From Dimorphilus gyrociliatus (lineage: Eukaryota; Annelida; Polychaeta; Dinophilidae): a stretch of DNA of 64,000 nucleotides. Under the pieces are notes generated by a model, which saw only the letters and a program-made list of their open reading frames with translations, searched no databases and was not told where the DNA came from. Positions 13,601 to 24,970 of this stretch are shown one piece after another (position 1 is the first letter of the stretch; each line of letters begins with the position of its first letter). The DNA lies in NCBI GenBank assembly GCA_904063045.1, contig CAJFCJ010000019.1, positions 2,982,684 to 3,046,683 on the forward strand, written 5' to 3'. Made by a program: the position numbers and the translations under genes.

Positions 13601-14884
13601 CTATCTTCTGTTTTATTTATTTTTCTGTTTTTCTTTTTTTGCAGAAAGCGCGTACGGGAACTGCAATAACTTACAATCAGGTAACTTTTGATTGTTGATT
13701 TTTGTCTGATTATATATTTTTCTTAGAGAGATCTTCTTCCCTCCTACCAATAGAAATTAATTATAATTTATTCAAACTGTTAGCATGGTTCGGAGTCCTG
13801 ACTAGAAAGATTCAATATTGTTGGTGCCTAATCCACAAAGTGGTGAGGCAGAGTCTTAAACAACACTTAACCCAAAACTTCCTTCATCAAATAACTTTAT
13901 CATATTTGCAAGCCTCAGTACACTTTAAGTGTCTAAACAAAGAAGACTTCAAATTATTGATAAGACATTTAGGCCTCTGTCGAGTAGTCCATTTCTCACA
14001 CATGTGGTTAAATGTTATGAAACACATTATAATAAGATATTGTAAAAGTCACTAGGTGATGAAACAGCACAGTAATATACATTAACTCTAATATTTAAAT
14101 GGAAGCAGCTGTGATAATGACACTAATATTTTGTTACTTGTTTCTCTTGTATATAGAATTTTAAAGATACCAGTTTAACTTATTTTCACCAATGTCTTTA
14201 AGATATTATTTAAAAGTTTCATAAAAGGGATATTAACTAACGTGTACCTCCCATACAGCCAACGGACGACAATAGCATAAAAGGTACGACACTACTCGAA
14301 TAAATTTACATTAATTTGCCTATTAAACCTAATTCTTCCTTTCAGCTGCCACACTGGATATCCGCAATACTCAAATAAAAGATTGCAGATTTTATGAAAA
14401 CTATAACACCTTACCTGTCTTTAGAGTTTGCAATGTCAACGAATCTGATGTTTAACCAATTAATGCACAACTGTGTTCATAAAATTAAATAAAGATATAT
14501 ACATAATATACTGTGAGTATATGTTTATTGCTCATGAATATTCAATTTTCTTTTTAAAAAAAAACAAATAATTTACATTTACTATGCTTTTTTGCTTGAG
14601 AATTCTTTACAAGAAAATTTTACTGTAAAAAGTCTTTGTTATGTATTTTTAATACGAATTCTACTTTAATAATTAATCGCACTGTAAAATCGCTGGCTTT
14701 TTTTTTATCCTCCGTTTGCTTCATTCCAAAAAATTTATCTTATCTTCTTTTCTTTTCTTTTCTTTTTTTGACTATTTAAACTCTGGAATGAATACAAAAT
14801 AGAAAAAAAACAATAATTTTCTATACTCAAAATTATTCTATATTTGTTTATTAATACTATTATAATTAATATATAAATAAATAC

Positions 14885-14911
14885 ATATATATATATATAC
14901 TGTATATATAC
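14885..14911. repeat. TA repeat with central CTG interruption (self-complementary)
   Basis: A TA tract interrupted once by CTG (14900-14902), so that both arms are complementary. The same TATATACTGTATATA pattern, or its complement, recurs near 1431, 16003, 44979, 51073 and 52184. Confidence 0.75.
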
Positions 14912-15375
14912 TAATATATATATTTATATATAGAAACTTGTGCTAAACAGAAGTATTTGAATAAAGTTTTAACAAGACTTTACTATTGTTTTCCCCTTCT
15001 TTTCATTCATTCTTCTTATTTGAGAAAATATTAAACTAGTCGTCTAGATGTTATACCAAATATTTATAGCGTCATAGCCCAATTAAAAGGAAACCATTGA
15101 CCTTACATCGATCTATAGGTCATCTTACTTTTACACGGTTCAATACCTTATTACATGTCGATGCATTGACCGAATCGATTGACGAGCCGAGTGTTGCATT
15201 TCAAAAAATATTTATCAATAAGCAACCGTCTAAAATGACACCCGCTTAATGTTAGCGTTTCGTCGATAAAGCTGTTCGATAAGGACCCCTTAAAAATTAA
15301 TTAACTTCTTTCAATAATAAAATTCGTCAGCTGAATGGAATTATGGAACATTTAACGGTATTTATTAGGATTACC

Positions 15376-15379
<4 letters not shown>

Positions 15380-15411
<32 letters not shown>
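15380..15411. repeat. AT dinucleotide microsatellite
   Basis: About 16 uninterrupted AT units, the longest pure dinucleotide run in the window. Confidence 0.9.
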
Positions 15412-15414
<3 letters not shown>

Positions 15415-17194
15415 GGCTTTCAACATATAAGAGCAACAGTTTGAAAGAGAAATTAAATACTCGTTTTATAATTCAATGAATAGTTTGTCTCTCTAAACTT
15501 TTTAATCCATGTCCACTACTACATTCATATCTTTTGAATATTCTTTTCCAAAGATCTTTTCATTTCAGATTTTGAATGAAACGGTAATTTTATCGTAAGA
15601 TAATCTTTTTAGAAGGAATCTAGGAGAGGATAATAGACGATTTTCCCGTATTAACGAGTATATTGTCGGGATCGCAGCGAGGGAAGGGCAGGGACTTGTT
15701 GCATCGGCTTCCTTTGCATTCGAAGGGCGTAAAGAGGGCGTAAATAATTCAAAATTGTCAGATGGTGGAATTTTCGTGCAATTAATTCGTTTGCACAGCG
15801 GGAGATACCTACAAATAGCTGGGTATGTGATTAATTAACAACCCATTGGATACGATTTAATAACCTTGAAATAGATTAAAACAATAAGGAATTACCGATT
15901 AATATTCTTCTAATTAGACTTAAGATTTAAGAATTTTACTAACTCCAAAGTAAGGAAATACTATCCGTATTTACTATATATCTATATATTATATATATAT
16001 TCTGTATATATCTATATGAATAAAGAAACAAAAGACTCTGTAGCGTTTTTTTTTTAAAAAAAATATAACGAAGCAGAAAATGAAAAAGAATAGAGTAAAT
16101 CCAATGCGGCCATTAAGCTAGAAAAAGACCGGTATGTTTTAACTACAACACGTCTAAAATTTGAAAAGATATCCAAGAGAATACTCTACAAGCGCTTCTT
16201 TTTTAACAAGACGAAACGTTTCCTTATAGTCGATTTTATCATCTTAAAGATGATAAAACATTCAGGAAAATAACAATCTTTCCCTTGGAAACATTCAGTT
16301 ACACTATAAAAGAAAAAAATTGCGTGAAAGTACAGCGCTTGTAGGTAAATTATTCATAATAAAACTCTGGTTTTTCAAAGAGTAGAGAAATTGCATGTGA
16401 CAATAGCATTTTTATTAAATTAATAGCCGAATTATTTTATTAATTATTGTTAATTTTACACTTAAATCATTGTTTGAAGTATTTTGACGAGAAAATATAG
16501 AGGAGTCTTAATAAATGGGAAAATCCGATATTGCAGTAGATGTTAGTGATGTGCGAAATTATTGATAGTAAAGCTTTTGAAGTACTGTAAAGGTGGTATT
16601 AACGATTAGCCAAGCCGAACGAGAATTCTACCGACGGTTAAGAAGTCGAGTCGAGTTATAATCAATAAGGATTTTCGACCAATTGATTATAGGGTTGATT
16701 ATTTGTCGGAAAGCGATCCTTTGACGAGAAATAGTGCGAACTGTGTTGAAATTTATCCTGCGAACACGTAGCTTTCGCTACCAACTCGACATCCAGACTA
16801 AATTCTTCGTCTTTAATAGCGTTAATTGCCTTTCAATTTCTCAGTAGCATCCTAAATATCTACGCTTGGGAATTGGGTCTCTACATTTCCAATACATTTA
16901 TATACGAAATATATGATAAATGACATCTCCCTAGGTAAAAACATGGCATAATTCAAAGTCTAGCTGACGCTATGATGTCTTATAGTGAGTTACGAATCTA
17001 CGAAGAATGGATTGAGGAATTTAGAAAACTTCCTATCCCTAATCCGACTCTAACCCTAGTCGTGACAAGTGATTACACTCTACCGTCCGCGCACTTAATC
17101 TGCATCTTCTTCCTTTCGGCGCTTTTTTATATATTTGCTTTGTATTATAAACTAACTTATGGAATAAACTTCTGCAAAGAAAGTTAGATGGAAG

Positions 17195-17233
17195 GTTTAT
17201 ATATATATAAATACGGTATATATATATATATAA
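17195..17233. repeat. Imperfect TA repeat with CGG interruption
   Basis: Two TA runs separated by AAATACGG. Confidence 0.75.
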
Positions 17234-20200
17234 ATCAAACAAAAATCCTTTCGTTTCCTCGCCATCTACTGGCCTAATTATTTCGTTTCTCGTATGTAAG
17301 ACAGGCAGAGAATTCTGAATAAAAGCCATTCTGTCACATATTGTCTAATTAATCCTTTATAAAAACGAACTTTCATTCTTTATGCTCATTGAAGAGTAAT
17401 TGAGCTGCTTGAAGATTGTAAAGAAGTCTTTGAACTATAGTTAACGCTTTCTTACGCATATAGACATTAATATCATTTATTTAGTCATTATATCAATAGA
17501 AACTATAAATTATAAGAGGTTGTTTTATAATACTGTAATTTGTAAGGGATAACACCTTAAACTCTTAAACGCCTAATACTATTAATCTGAAAATCTTTGC
17601 TCTGAAGATTCAATCAATAAATAGCTGATTTTCGATAAACTTGTACTACTTTGCCAACATTTATCTATAATTTTAGTAGAATAGGAAATTATCAAGCTTG
17701 TAAGCGAACTCTCTGATTGTAAAAAAAAACAAAAAAAGCAAAATTGGTGGCAAAGTCACGCTACATCAACTGAGAGAAAACATGAACGGCTTTGCGGTCG
17801 ATCCGCTACTTATTAGTCTCGCCGTATAAACTGTAAACAGTAGTATTCTCGAAATTGATAGTTTTCAAATATATTCAATATATAAATATTATTATTATTA
17901 TATACACAGTAGCCTTAATAGCATTGAAAAATTATGATTTTTTCATTATGTTTTCAAGTACTAATTTTTAATTAATATCTTTTCAAAAATTACATTACAT
18001 GAAATTAATTAAAATATTGGATTATTGTTAGATGCACTAATCCCAAGAGAAATCTGTTATAATAATTAGTTTCCTGAAAAAATCCACTTTTACCGTTTTA
18101 TTAACCGACTTCAATATGTAATTAACCCCCTCTTTCAAGCAACAGACAACATCAATCAGCTTCAGTTCATCCAGCCATTTAATTTGCATAAAATTCCATC
18201 CGTCATAGCGTGACTAAAAAACCAGATTAAAACGGAACAAAAAAAACACAATTTTCCCTCCTCACATCTCACGCTATGGTTTTCTGTAATAATTTACAAT
18301 TTTTGTAAGAAATATTCCTAAAAGAGCGAATACTGTCAGGTTCAAGAGACTACATGTGTAAACTTTGATACTTTCTTATTCTTAATGTCCTTAAAATATT
18401 GTCAGATATTTGTCATAATGGCTTCAATCAATTATACTCCACTATTTACAGTTTGTAAAATATAGCAAGGCAATTTGAGAGGACTTTATTCATAATCCTT
18501 CCTGAAAATTTCCCTATACTTACGAATAGAGAGGAGAGAAAGTGTAGAAAGCTGGAATTTTTTGCTGAGATTCATACTAGATATTCTATAGTAATAGTTG
18601 TATAAATCGACGTCAACATCTATTAACTTGTCATAACTGTTTTTTTACAATAATCTTATTTACACAGCGTAAATGAACGATTGAGAAAGAATTAAAGATA
18701 AATATTTAGGTGAAGATGTTCTTTTCAGGAGTTTCTTACAGTTTATAAAACCTATTCGCCCCTTATGATTTCATAAGAGTTGGGTTTATAATTAAGGTAA
18801 TATGAGTAAAAGATTAATTGAAATTTCTACTCCTATTACTAATAAGGATATTATTTCGTAAGAGTGCAATCTTTACGAAAAATACAAGAACCTTTAAATC
18901 ATTGTAAATAAGAAAGCTTGTAACATAAATATATAATTTATTGTTACCAACAGTACAGCCTCATAAAACAATCCATCACTTCTAAAGATTCCGCTACGGA
19001 AAAATGATCGTAAAGATTGGATTCGTTACTTTCCCGGTGAAATACTTTGCAGAATTTAAGACAATTGATGAACTTGAACTCTTAAAGATGAATAAGTTAA
19101 TTTTTTCGATCGGGGTAAAGTATCAATAAATTTCAGTAATTGCTTAGTCAGTGATCAGTCTCCTGAAACAATCTGTCGCTGCAGTAAATTTTACGCTACA
19201 GTAGAGAAAAGGGGCGATAGAAGTGTAAGTATGTGTATATTTTTAGTTATCGCTTTGAAGTTGCGAAATGTATTGAAACTAATCTGTCAAAGCTGCCTTA
19301 GACTAATGACTCTGATCAATTTGAAGGAAATGAGTGAGTATGCCGATCGAATAGCCGAATTCTCTACTTTTGCATCAATTTCTGTGGACTTCGACCTTGA
19401 CCTTTTTACAAAAGGGTCATCCATCGTTATGGTTGGTTTATTTTCCTGTTACTTAAATTGTTATGGTGCATTGGACATAATATTAATATATAATTGATCG
19501 ATTAAATCGAGCGTTTCCTTATTCATTTCGCTATAATTCAGTATACCTGCTTTCCTGTTAATAAAGAATTGTTTTTTAAAGTTTTGATACTATTGATATA
19601 TTGACAAAAAATATTAATATTTCCAAATAATGATGACAATAAAAAAGACTTATAAATAAAAAAAACAAATACAAACTAATACATTAAATAATTCTTCTTG
19701 AACTTTTGAGAAGCTTATTGTAGCTTTATTGCAGCTTATACGAATAATTAAGCCTCCATTAAAACAAGTACTTACAGAGTGCTTAAACAATTATTTAGTC
19801 TTAACGAGTCTGTCAAATGTTTAAAAAAAGACTATTTTCTTTATATTTATATATAAAAAAAAGAAAAAACAGTAGGGTTTAATAAAAAACACCCTGCAAT
19901 ATTTTTATTAATCTTAATTGTCATAATAGGTTGGTTAATTGTACTTGAAAAAGGTTGGTTTTAAAGAAAACTTGCATTTATGAAAGCGAAAGAGAAAACT
20001 AGCCTTTAGCTGATGAAATAAGATCAAAAGTCATTTCTTAATTAGGCAATAGTTTAAGGTAACTAAAGGTTCTTTTCACTTTTTTCAACATACTAATAAA
20101 AGATAGAATCTATATGAAATTCATTATTTTGTGGTACATCTTAATCACTTTGTAAATGATATATCATTTAGTTAAACAAAAGGTAGAATTATCTTATAAG

Positions 20201-20361
20201 CCTGGAGAATTTGCCATTGTTAAGATCAACCAACTCTTTACCTCGGCAATTATCCTGTCTTCCTGTCTATATGTTTACTTCAAATTTGCAATTCTTTAAC
20301 CGTGGGTGTAATTAAGGGCGAGGCGTTATTTGTTGAGCTTTGACATTTCGCAAAGAAGAAA

Positions 20362-21167
20362 GACAAACGCCTTTATCTTGTCAATTTATATTGGCCAAAC
20401 TGGGTTTGTAATAGAAAGCCCTGAAGCTGTGAGTGAAGATAAAACTAATAGGCGCTTAAATAGCTCCCCTTTAGCACCGTCAACTCGAAGGGAGAAAATC
20501 CTTATACTTAATTGCAAAAAAAGCATCCGAAAAATGTGGCAAATATTCCGTTCAATAAACTACGGATTAGCGTATGATCACAAGCGATTCTTATTAATCT
20601 CTCTAGGCCCTCTCAAAACGACTTGACTGACGGAGGCTATAAGGCAAACTCTCCCAGCCAATTGACGAAACCAGCTGGGATTATAGCGGCTAGCAAACAA
20701 GAACAGTTAACTATATATATATACTCTCAAAAAGAAAGGGCAAACAAGTCGTGACAAACTGGTAAAATATATAATTGTCTTTTCTTATTTTACCGAACTA
20801 GATAAAGTAGCTTAAATGTGCGCAACTTTCTTTTAGTCAGACTTTCTTGAGAAGATTGCACCATTTTGTTTGTCAAAGACAAATAATTTTGTTCTGAGTA
20901 AGAACTGGGTATTTGAGTTAGAATACAAACTACGTTTGTATATTCCCATCTATATAAAGGTCAGACCGAAATCACTCTCAGTTTGCCAAGGGCTAGTTGT
21001 CTCTCGATATGTCATAAGGCTTTACGATTATTTATGAATAAATAATCTACTTGCAACTAAAATACGTTTGTCAGCGAAGTTTTTAGACAAAAGAGTTTGT
21101 CTGATGAGCTCAGTTCTCGCCTGACTGTCCAATTTGATCAGTTGCACAAACGCTTTGGCTGTTTGTC
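20362..21167. promoter_or_regulatory. Cluster of GTTTGTC / GACAAAC heptamers
   Basis: The heptamer occurs at 20362-20368 and 20753-20759 (as GACAAAC) and at 20868-20874, 21066-21072, 21095-21101 and 21161-21167 (as GTTTGTC). Two copies extend to an identical 12-mer, TGTTTGTCAAAG (20867-20878 and 21160-21171). Clustering of a short word in non-coding DNA is typical of enhancers. The core resembles forkhead sites, and TCAAAG resembles a TCF site, but no factor can be assigned from sequence. Confidence 0.35.
20951..20984 (+). promoter_or_regulatory. Candidate core promoter: TATA box plus initiator
   Basis: TATATAAA at 20951-20958 is followed 29 bp later (to the A at 20980) by TCAGTTT, an arthropod/metazoan-type initiator. 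The spacing is close to ideal. No protein-coding exon is recognised immediately downstream, so the product could be non-coding or a first exon with a distant partner. Confidence 0.35.
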
Positions 21168-21243
21168 AAAGCTTTTGGCTCTAATTATGCCCTATACACT
21201 GCTACCTCTCTCCAATCAACCTTTCAATTTGTCACGAACACTG

Positions 21244-21266
21244 ACCTTGAGCGCCTTCCTCAAGGT
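21244..21266. promoter_or_regulatory. 8-bp perfect inverted repeat carrying a TGACCTTGA half-site
   Basis: ACCTTGAG and CTCAAGGT are separated by 7 nt. With the preceding TG the left arm reads TGACCTTGA, the complement of the extended nuclear-receptor half-site TCAAGGTCA (FTZ-F1/ERR class). A palindromic GGTTATATAACC follows directly. Confidence 0.3.
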
Positions 21267-22140
21267 TATATAACCTGCTTCAGTTATCCCAATCTAACAC
21301 TCGAAAATCCTCGACGCCATTTCTATTTCATTTCTTTTTTGTCCCTAAACTTGGAAGAAAACACATGTTCAATTCATATTTTCGTATCTTCAATCACGTA
21401 ATAACCGGTGACAAATAGTCGACTTAGGTATGTCAAAGTGTGACGCTCAAGTGACGCTGTATAGACGTGACTAGGAGGCTGTCAATTGAGCAGAATGAAA
21501 AAGATAAATGATGCAACATTCCTTCTATTTTAGACATTTTTACTCATCTCCTAATATTGTTTCAGTCGTTTTCTTCTACAATCTTTCCGTAAACGTCATT
21601 ATATAGTATTTATCGCTCAGCACGCGGTTTCTTCTAATCTGATTACGGCCTAATTGAGCAAAATAGGCCTATCAATCACTTCTAAGCTTCTCCAAATGAT
21701 ACTGAGCGAAAAAAATGGTTTGTTTTTGTCCCGATATGCCTGTTTATGAAAGATTATAGAACATTTAGAGATTGTTCGATTTCGAGTACAAAACCTGCAA
21801 GATTTTATTTTTAGTTTCCGTTAGTTGTCTTTACTATAAACCTTAAACTTAATTCATTAAATTGACAGCTTGATCAAAAGTCTTTTAGAAAACACCACTA
21901 ACGAAGTTTTTCGAATACTTATAAGGGAACAAGGGTGCTGTATTGAAGGCTTTTCGAGTATCTTCGAATTATGCATAGATCTGGCGACATCGTCTTACAA
22001 GATAGAATGGAAGAATATTGCTTTCAATCAACTGTTTTCAATCCAAGCTTTATTTAGCTTTTTCTCTAGAAAAATTTCACCAAAATTCAATAGTTGTGAA
22101 ATTTCGAACTGACTTTTTTAAGTTCTTTATTTAAAGATCA

Positions 22141-22470
22141 ACAGATGGCGTTATCTCTTATATTGTAATTTGGGTTATTGCCTTAAAGTTACTGGTTTTT
22201 TTATATATTATATTTGTGCTTTACTATATTGTAACAGGATTTTTTAAGATACAATTAACATTTGGTTTTAACCATTGCTAACGCAAAATAGGATAGATAG
22301 CATTTATAAGGTTATAATTAATGCAAGAAATACATCAAGTATAACCCTGTTTGCCTTAGTGCACTAACTAATATCTTCCCCAAAATATGATTTGTCAGTA
22401 AACAATGTCATTTTCTTTTATTCGACAGATGGCGTTCAAACGGTTGCTATGAAATTTTCATATGGCGGCT
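22141..22470 (+). promoter_or_regulatory. Promoter region of TBC1D19 with repeated AGATGGCG motifs
   Basis: ACAGATGGCGTT occurs twice (near 22140 and 22426), and CATATGGCGGCTG, a good match to the YY1-type AnATGGCGGC element found at transcription starts, lies at 22459-22471, about 125 bp before the TBC1D19 ATG. The motifs are seen; their use as promoter is inferred from position. Confidence 0.4.
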
Positions 22471-22592
22471 GAATAACACTGTTAATGACTAGGAGAAAGA
22501 ATTTCCCAATATTACCAGATTTTCCATATCTAGAAACAATATTTTAAAATTATAGGCGAATTAATGTTCTTATTGAATAAATACCTTCGACC

Positions 22593-24568
22593 ATGTCTCT
22601 CTCGGATGAAAATATGAAGCACATTGTAAATTCACTATCAGAAGAGGTTCTTACGGATAAATTAAATTTTGAATTTCTCAAAGCCGCTGAAAATGAAGCA
22701 TCTAGACTCGAATCAGGATTGGCTGATTTAAAAGATTATGTAATATCTGGCTTAAAACAATCAGGTCATGAACAAAAATTAGCAAATTTTGTTTTAAGAA
22801 GACTACCTCATATTAAACAATTGCATCATCATTTAACTCCTGAGGAACACAAAAAAGAGCCTATTACATACATTCGAAAGAGTCAAGTGAGTTAATAATT
22901 GTATTTAATTGAAAGAAGTCAAGCCTTTATTAATATATAGTTGGCTTGGGAAAAAAGGATATGGAAGAGCCTAAATAGCATGTGCACAGAGCTTAGTTTA
23001 CCATTAGCCAGAAAGGTATTTATAAATTTGTTTATATTTATAATTTATTTCTACTAATTAATTCTAACCTTCCGTAGCGTCCTGATAAAGATTTTAAAGA
23101 TATGAATAGAAAATGGTCCGAGTTAGGCAGTGATGAGCCTAGTTAGTACCCTTCTTCTTTTATTTTGTTTCAAGTCACTGTTTTTCAGATCTATCGCAAA
23201 TCCGTCCTGTTTATGCGCCTAAGGATTTCTTAGAAGTTGTATCAGGAGTAAAGAATCCCAACTGCAATGATTTTCCCTTATATAACAATTGGGGTTTAAT
23301 TCAAGCTACCTTAAAAGTAAAATCATTACACGAACTGGTCTGTTGATACTATTTGACTTTTTTAAATAATGTACAATTTTTAAACAAATTATTTTTACGT
23401 TTCAGCGGCTACAATATAGTCACATGTCCATAAACCAAGCTCAGAGTGGAGTGGACGATTTAACCAGGACACCAACAGATATATTCCAAGGAGAAAGAAA
23501 TAAACTTGCAAAAAAGGTGATAAAAAGTTGCATGGCTGGAGCAGTACAGGAATTTCTCAAGAAAGGATCTCCAACAGGATGCAGAAATCAAATTTGGAAT
23601 AGCATTTTAGGAATCGAAATTGGAGATGAAGAGAAGTTGTATTACGATCAATTGAAAAATAGCGTATTAGTACATGACTTATTAGTAGATAATTTAATCT
23701 ATAAAGTAAGTAAAGTACTTTATATTCCCACTTTTTAAAGTATTATTGAATGTTTTTTAGGACATTAAATTAACAGCAACTAATGACGACCAGTATTTTG
23801 TGTTCGAGGATTATCTTTATCAAGTTTGTCTTATTCTATTTATTTCAAAGTTTAAGACTTTATCTAAGGTATATTTAATTTTGTTCTTCAAGGTACTTCT
23901 ACCATTTTTTCGAGATTTAGTTATCTTGGAAACGATAAAAAAAAGTACAGCAACGCCGGCAAAAAGTTATATTAGAGGAAAATTAGGTAATGAAGAATAT
24001 GCTGTATTTTATCCTCCAAATGGAGTAATTCCTTTCCATGGATTCTCTATGTATGGTAAGAAAATAATATAGCAATGTGTATCGTAAGTATTGAAATCAC
24101 ATTTTTCCAGTGGCACCGCTATGCTATTGCTATGACGATCCGATAATGCTTTACTACGTGTTTCGAGCATTTTATGCAAGATTTTTTCATCATCTCCATT
24201 GTGTATCTTCTCACCAGCAAGGAATACTTTCATTGAGCCTATTATTCGAGCGTCTTCTCCAACAAATTGAACCACAATTATTCTACCATTTATGCTCCAT
24301 TGGTGTTCAACCATTAAAAATATCTTTCAAATGGATTATAAGAGCCTTTTCTGGGTATTTATGTTCAGAACAAGTTTTACTGCTTTGGGACAGAATTTTA
24401 GCTTATGATTCATTAGAAATTTTAGCAGTATTGGCTGTTGCTATTTTTTCTTTTAGAAAAACAAATTTACTCCAGATTCAATCATTTCAAGCAGCTGAAG
24501 CAGTTATGAACGATCTCACTGGACTGAAAGTAATACCACTTTTGCAGCTTACACTATTTAGTGAATAA
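22593..24568 (+). CDS. TBC1D19: TBC1 domain family member 19 (Rab GTPase-activating protein family)
   Basis: Eight exons: 22593-22886, 22941-23015, 23078-23141, 23189-23337, 23406-23705, 23761-23823, 23893-24055, 24111-24568. All junctions keep frame, giving 521 aa against about 526 in human. Family-specific blocks are clear: WEKRIWKSLNSMCTEL and RPVYAPKDFLEV in the N-terminal half, then the TBC domain with YIRGKLG, EEYAVFYPPNGVIPFHGFSM, SFKWIIRAFSGYL and LLLWDRIL. TBC proteins stimulate GTP hydrolysis by Rab GTPases, but the Rab partner of this family is not established to my knowledge. The classical IxxDxxR arginine-finger motif is not evident here, which may be a family trait. The stop codon overlaps an AATAAA at 24565-24570. 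The gene converges on ECD. Confidence 0.95.
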
Positions 24569-24970
24569 AAACATCCAAAAAAACAACAAATATTTTCATT
24601 AAATTATGAAATATTGCGTCCAGTCAAATTTTGTTTGCATAAACAGGGTTTCAAAGTGTATTTAGCATAATAAAGCACCAAACGTACAGAATAGGTTTCA
24701 AGGTATAAAGCTTCATCAAAATACAGAAAAGTAAAATTACTTATAGAATCTTGGTTGCATTTCGTATAAAATGGCACGCTTATAAAAATTAAAGGTTCAA
24801 AACGAAATCTGTCTTTTAAGCCAATAATGGCAAGACCTAAAAATTCTACCGGATACTTTAATCATTATTAGTAAAAATGAATTTTATACCAAACATGATT
24901 AAAAGTTTAAGCGAGTGGAAAAATAGATAGGATCTAATCTACAAACTATGCTAATTCTTGCTTTGAAGAA
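24569..24970. other. Shared 3' region between convergent TBC1D19 and ECD
   Basis: 402 bp without coding potential, presumably the 3' UTRs of both genes. Confidence 0.6.

Larger units (their letters stand above)
10643..22592. other. 12-kb gene-free interval, probably intergenic or intronic regulatory DNA
   Basis: No coding exon could be supported on either strand. It may contain a long intron and the missing cytoplasmic exon(s) of the protocadherin gene. It also contains TA repeats (14885-14911, 15380-15411, 17195-17233), a less AT-rich segment at about 15660-15840, nuclear-receptor-like half-sites (15098-15122, 19393-19418, 21243-21266), a TATA-plus-initiator pair at 20951-20984 and a repeated heptamer cluster at 20362-21167. 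Its size contrasts sharply with the 70-400 bp spacers to the right. Confidence 0.55.

Noticed and set aside
13702-14055. 117-codon ORF in the gene-free interval
   Set aside because: Starts at a non-ATG codon, AT-rich composition, no domain, and no splice or promoter signals linked to it.
24009-24314. 101-codon minus-strand ORF
   Set aside because: Antisense shadow of TBC1D19 exons 7-8.
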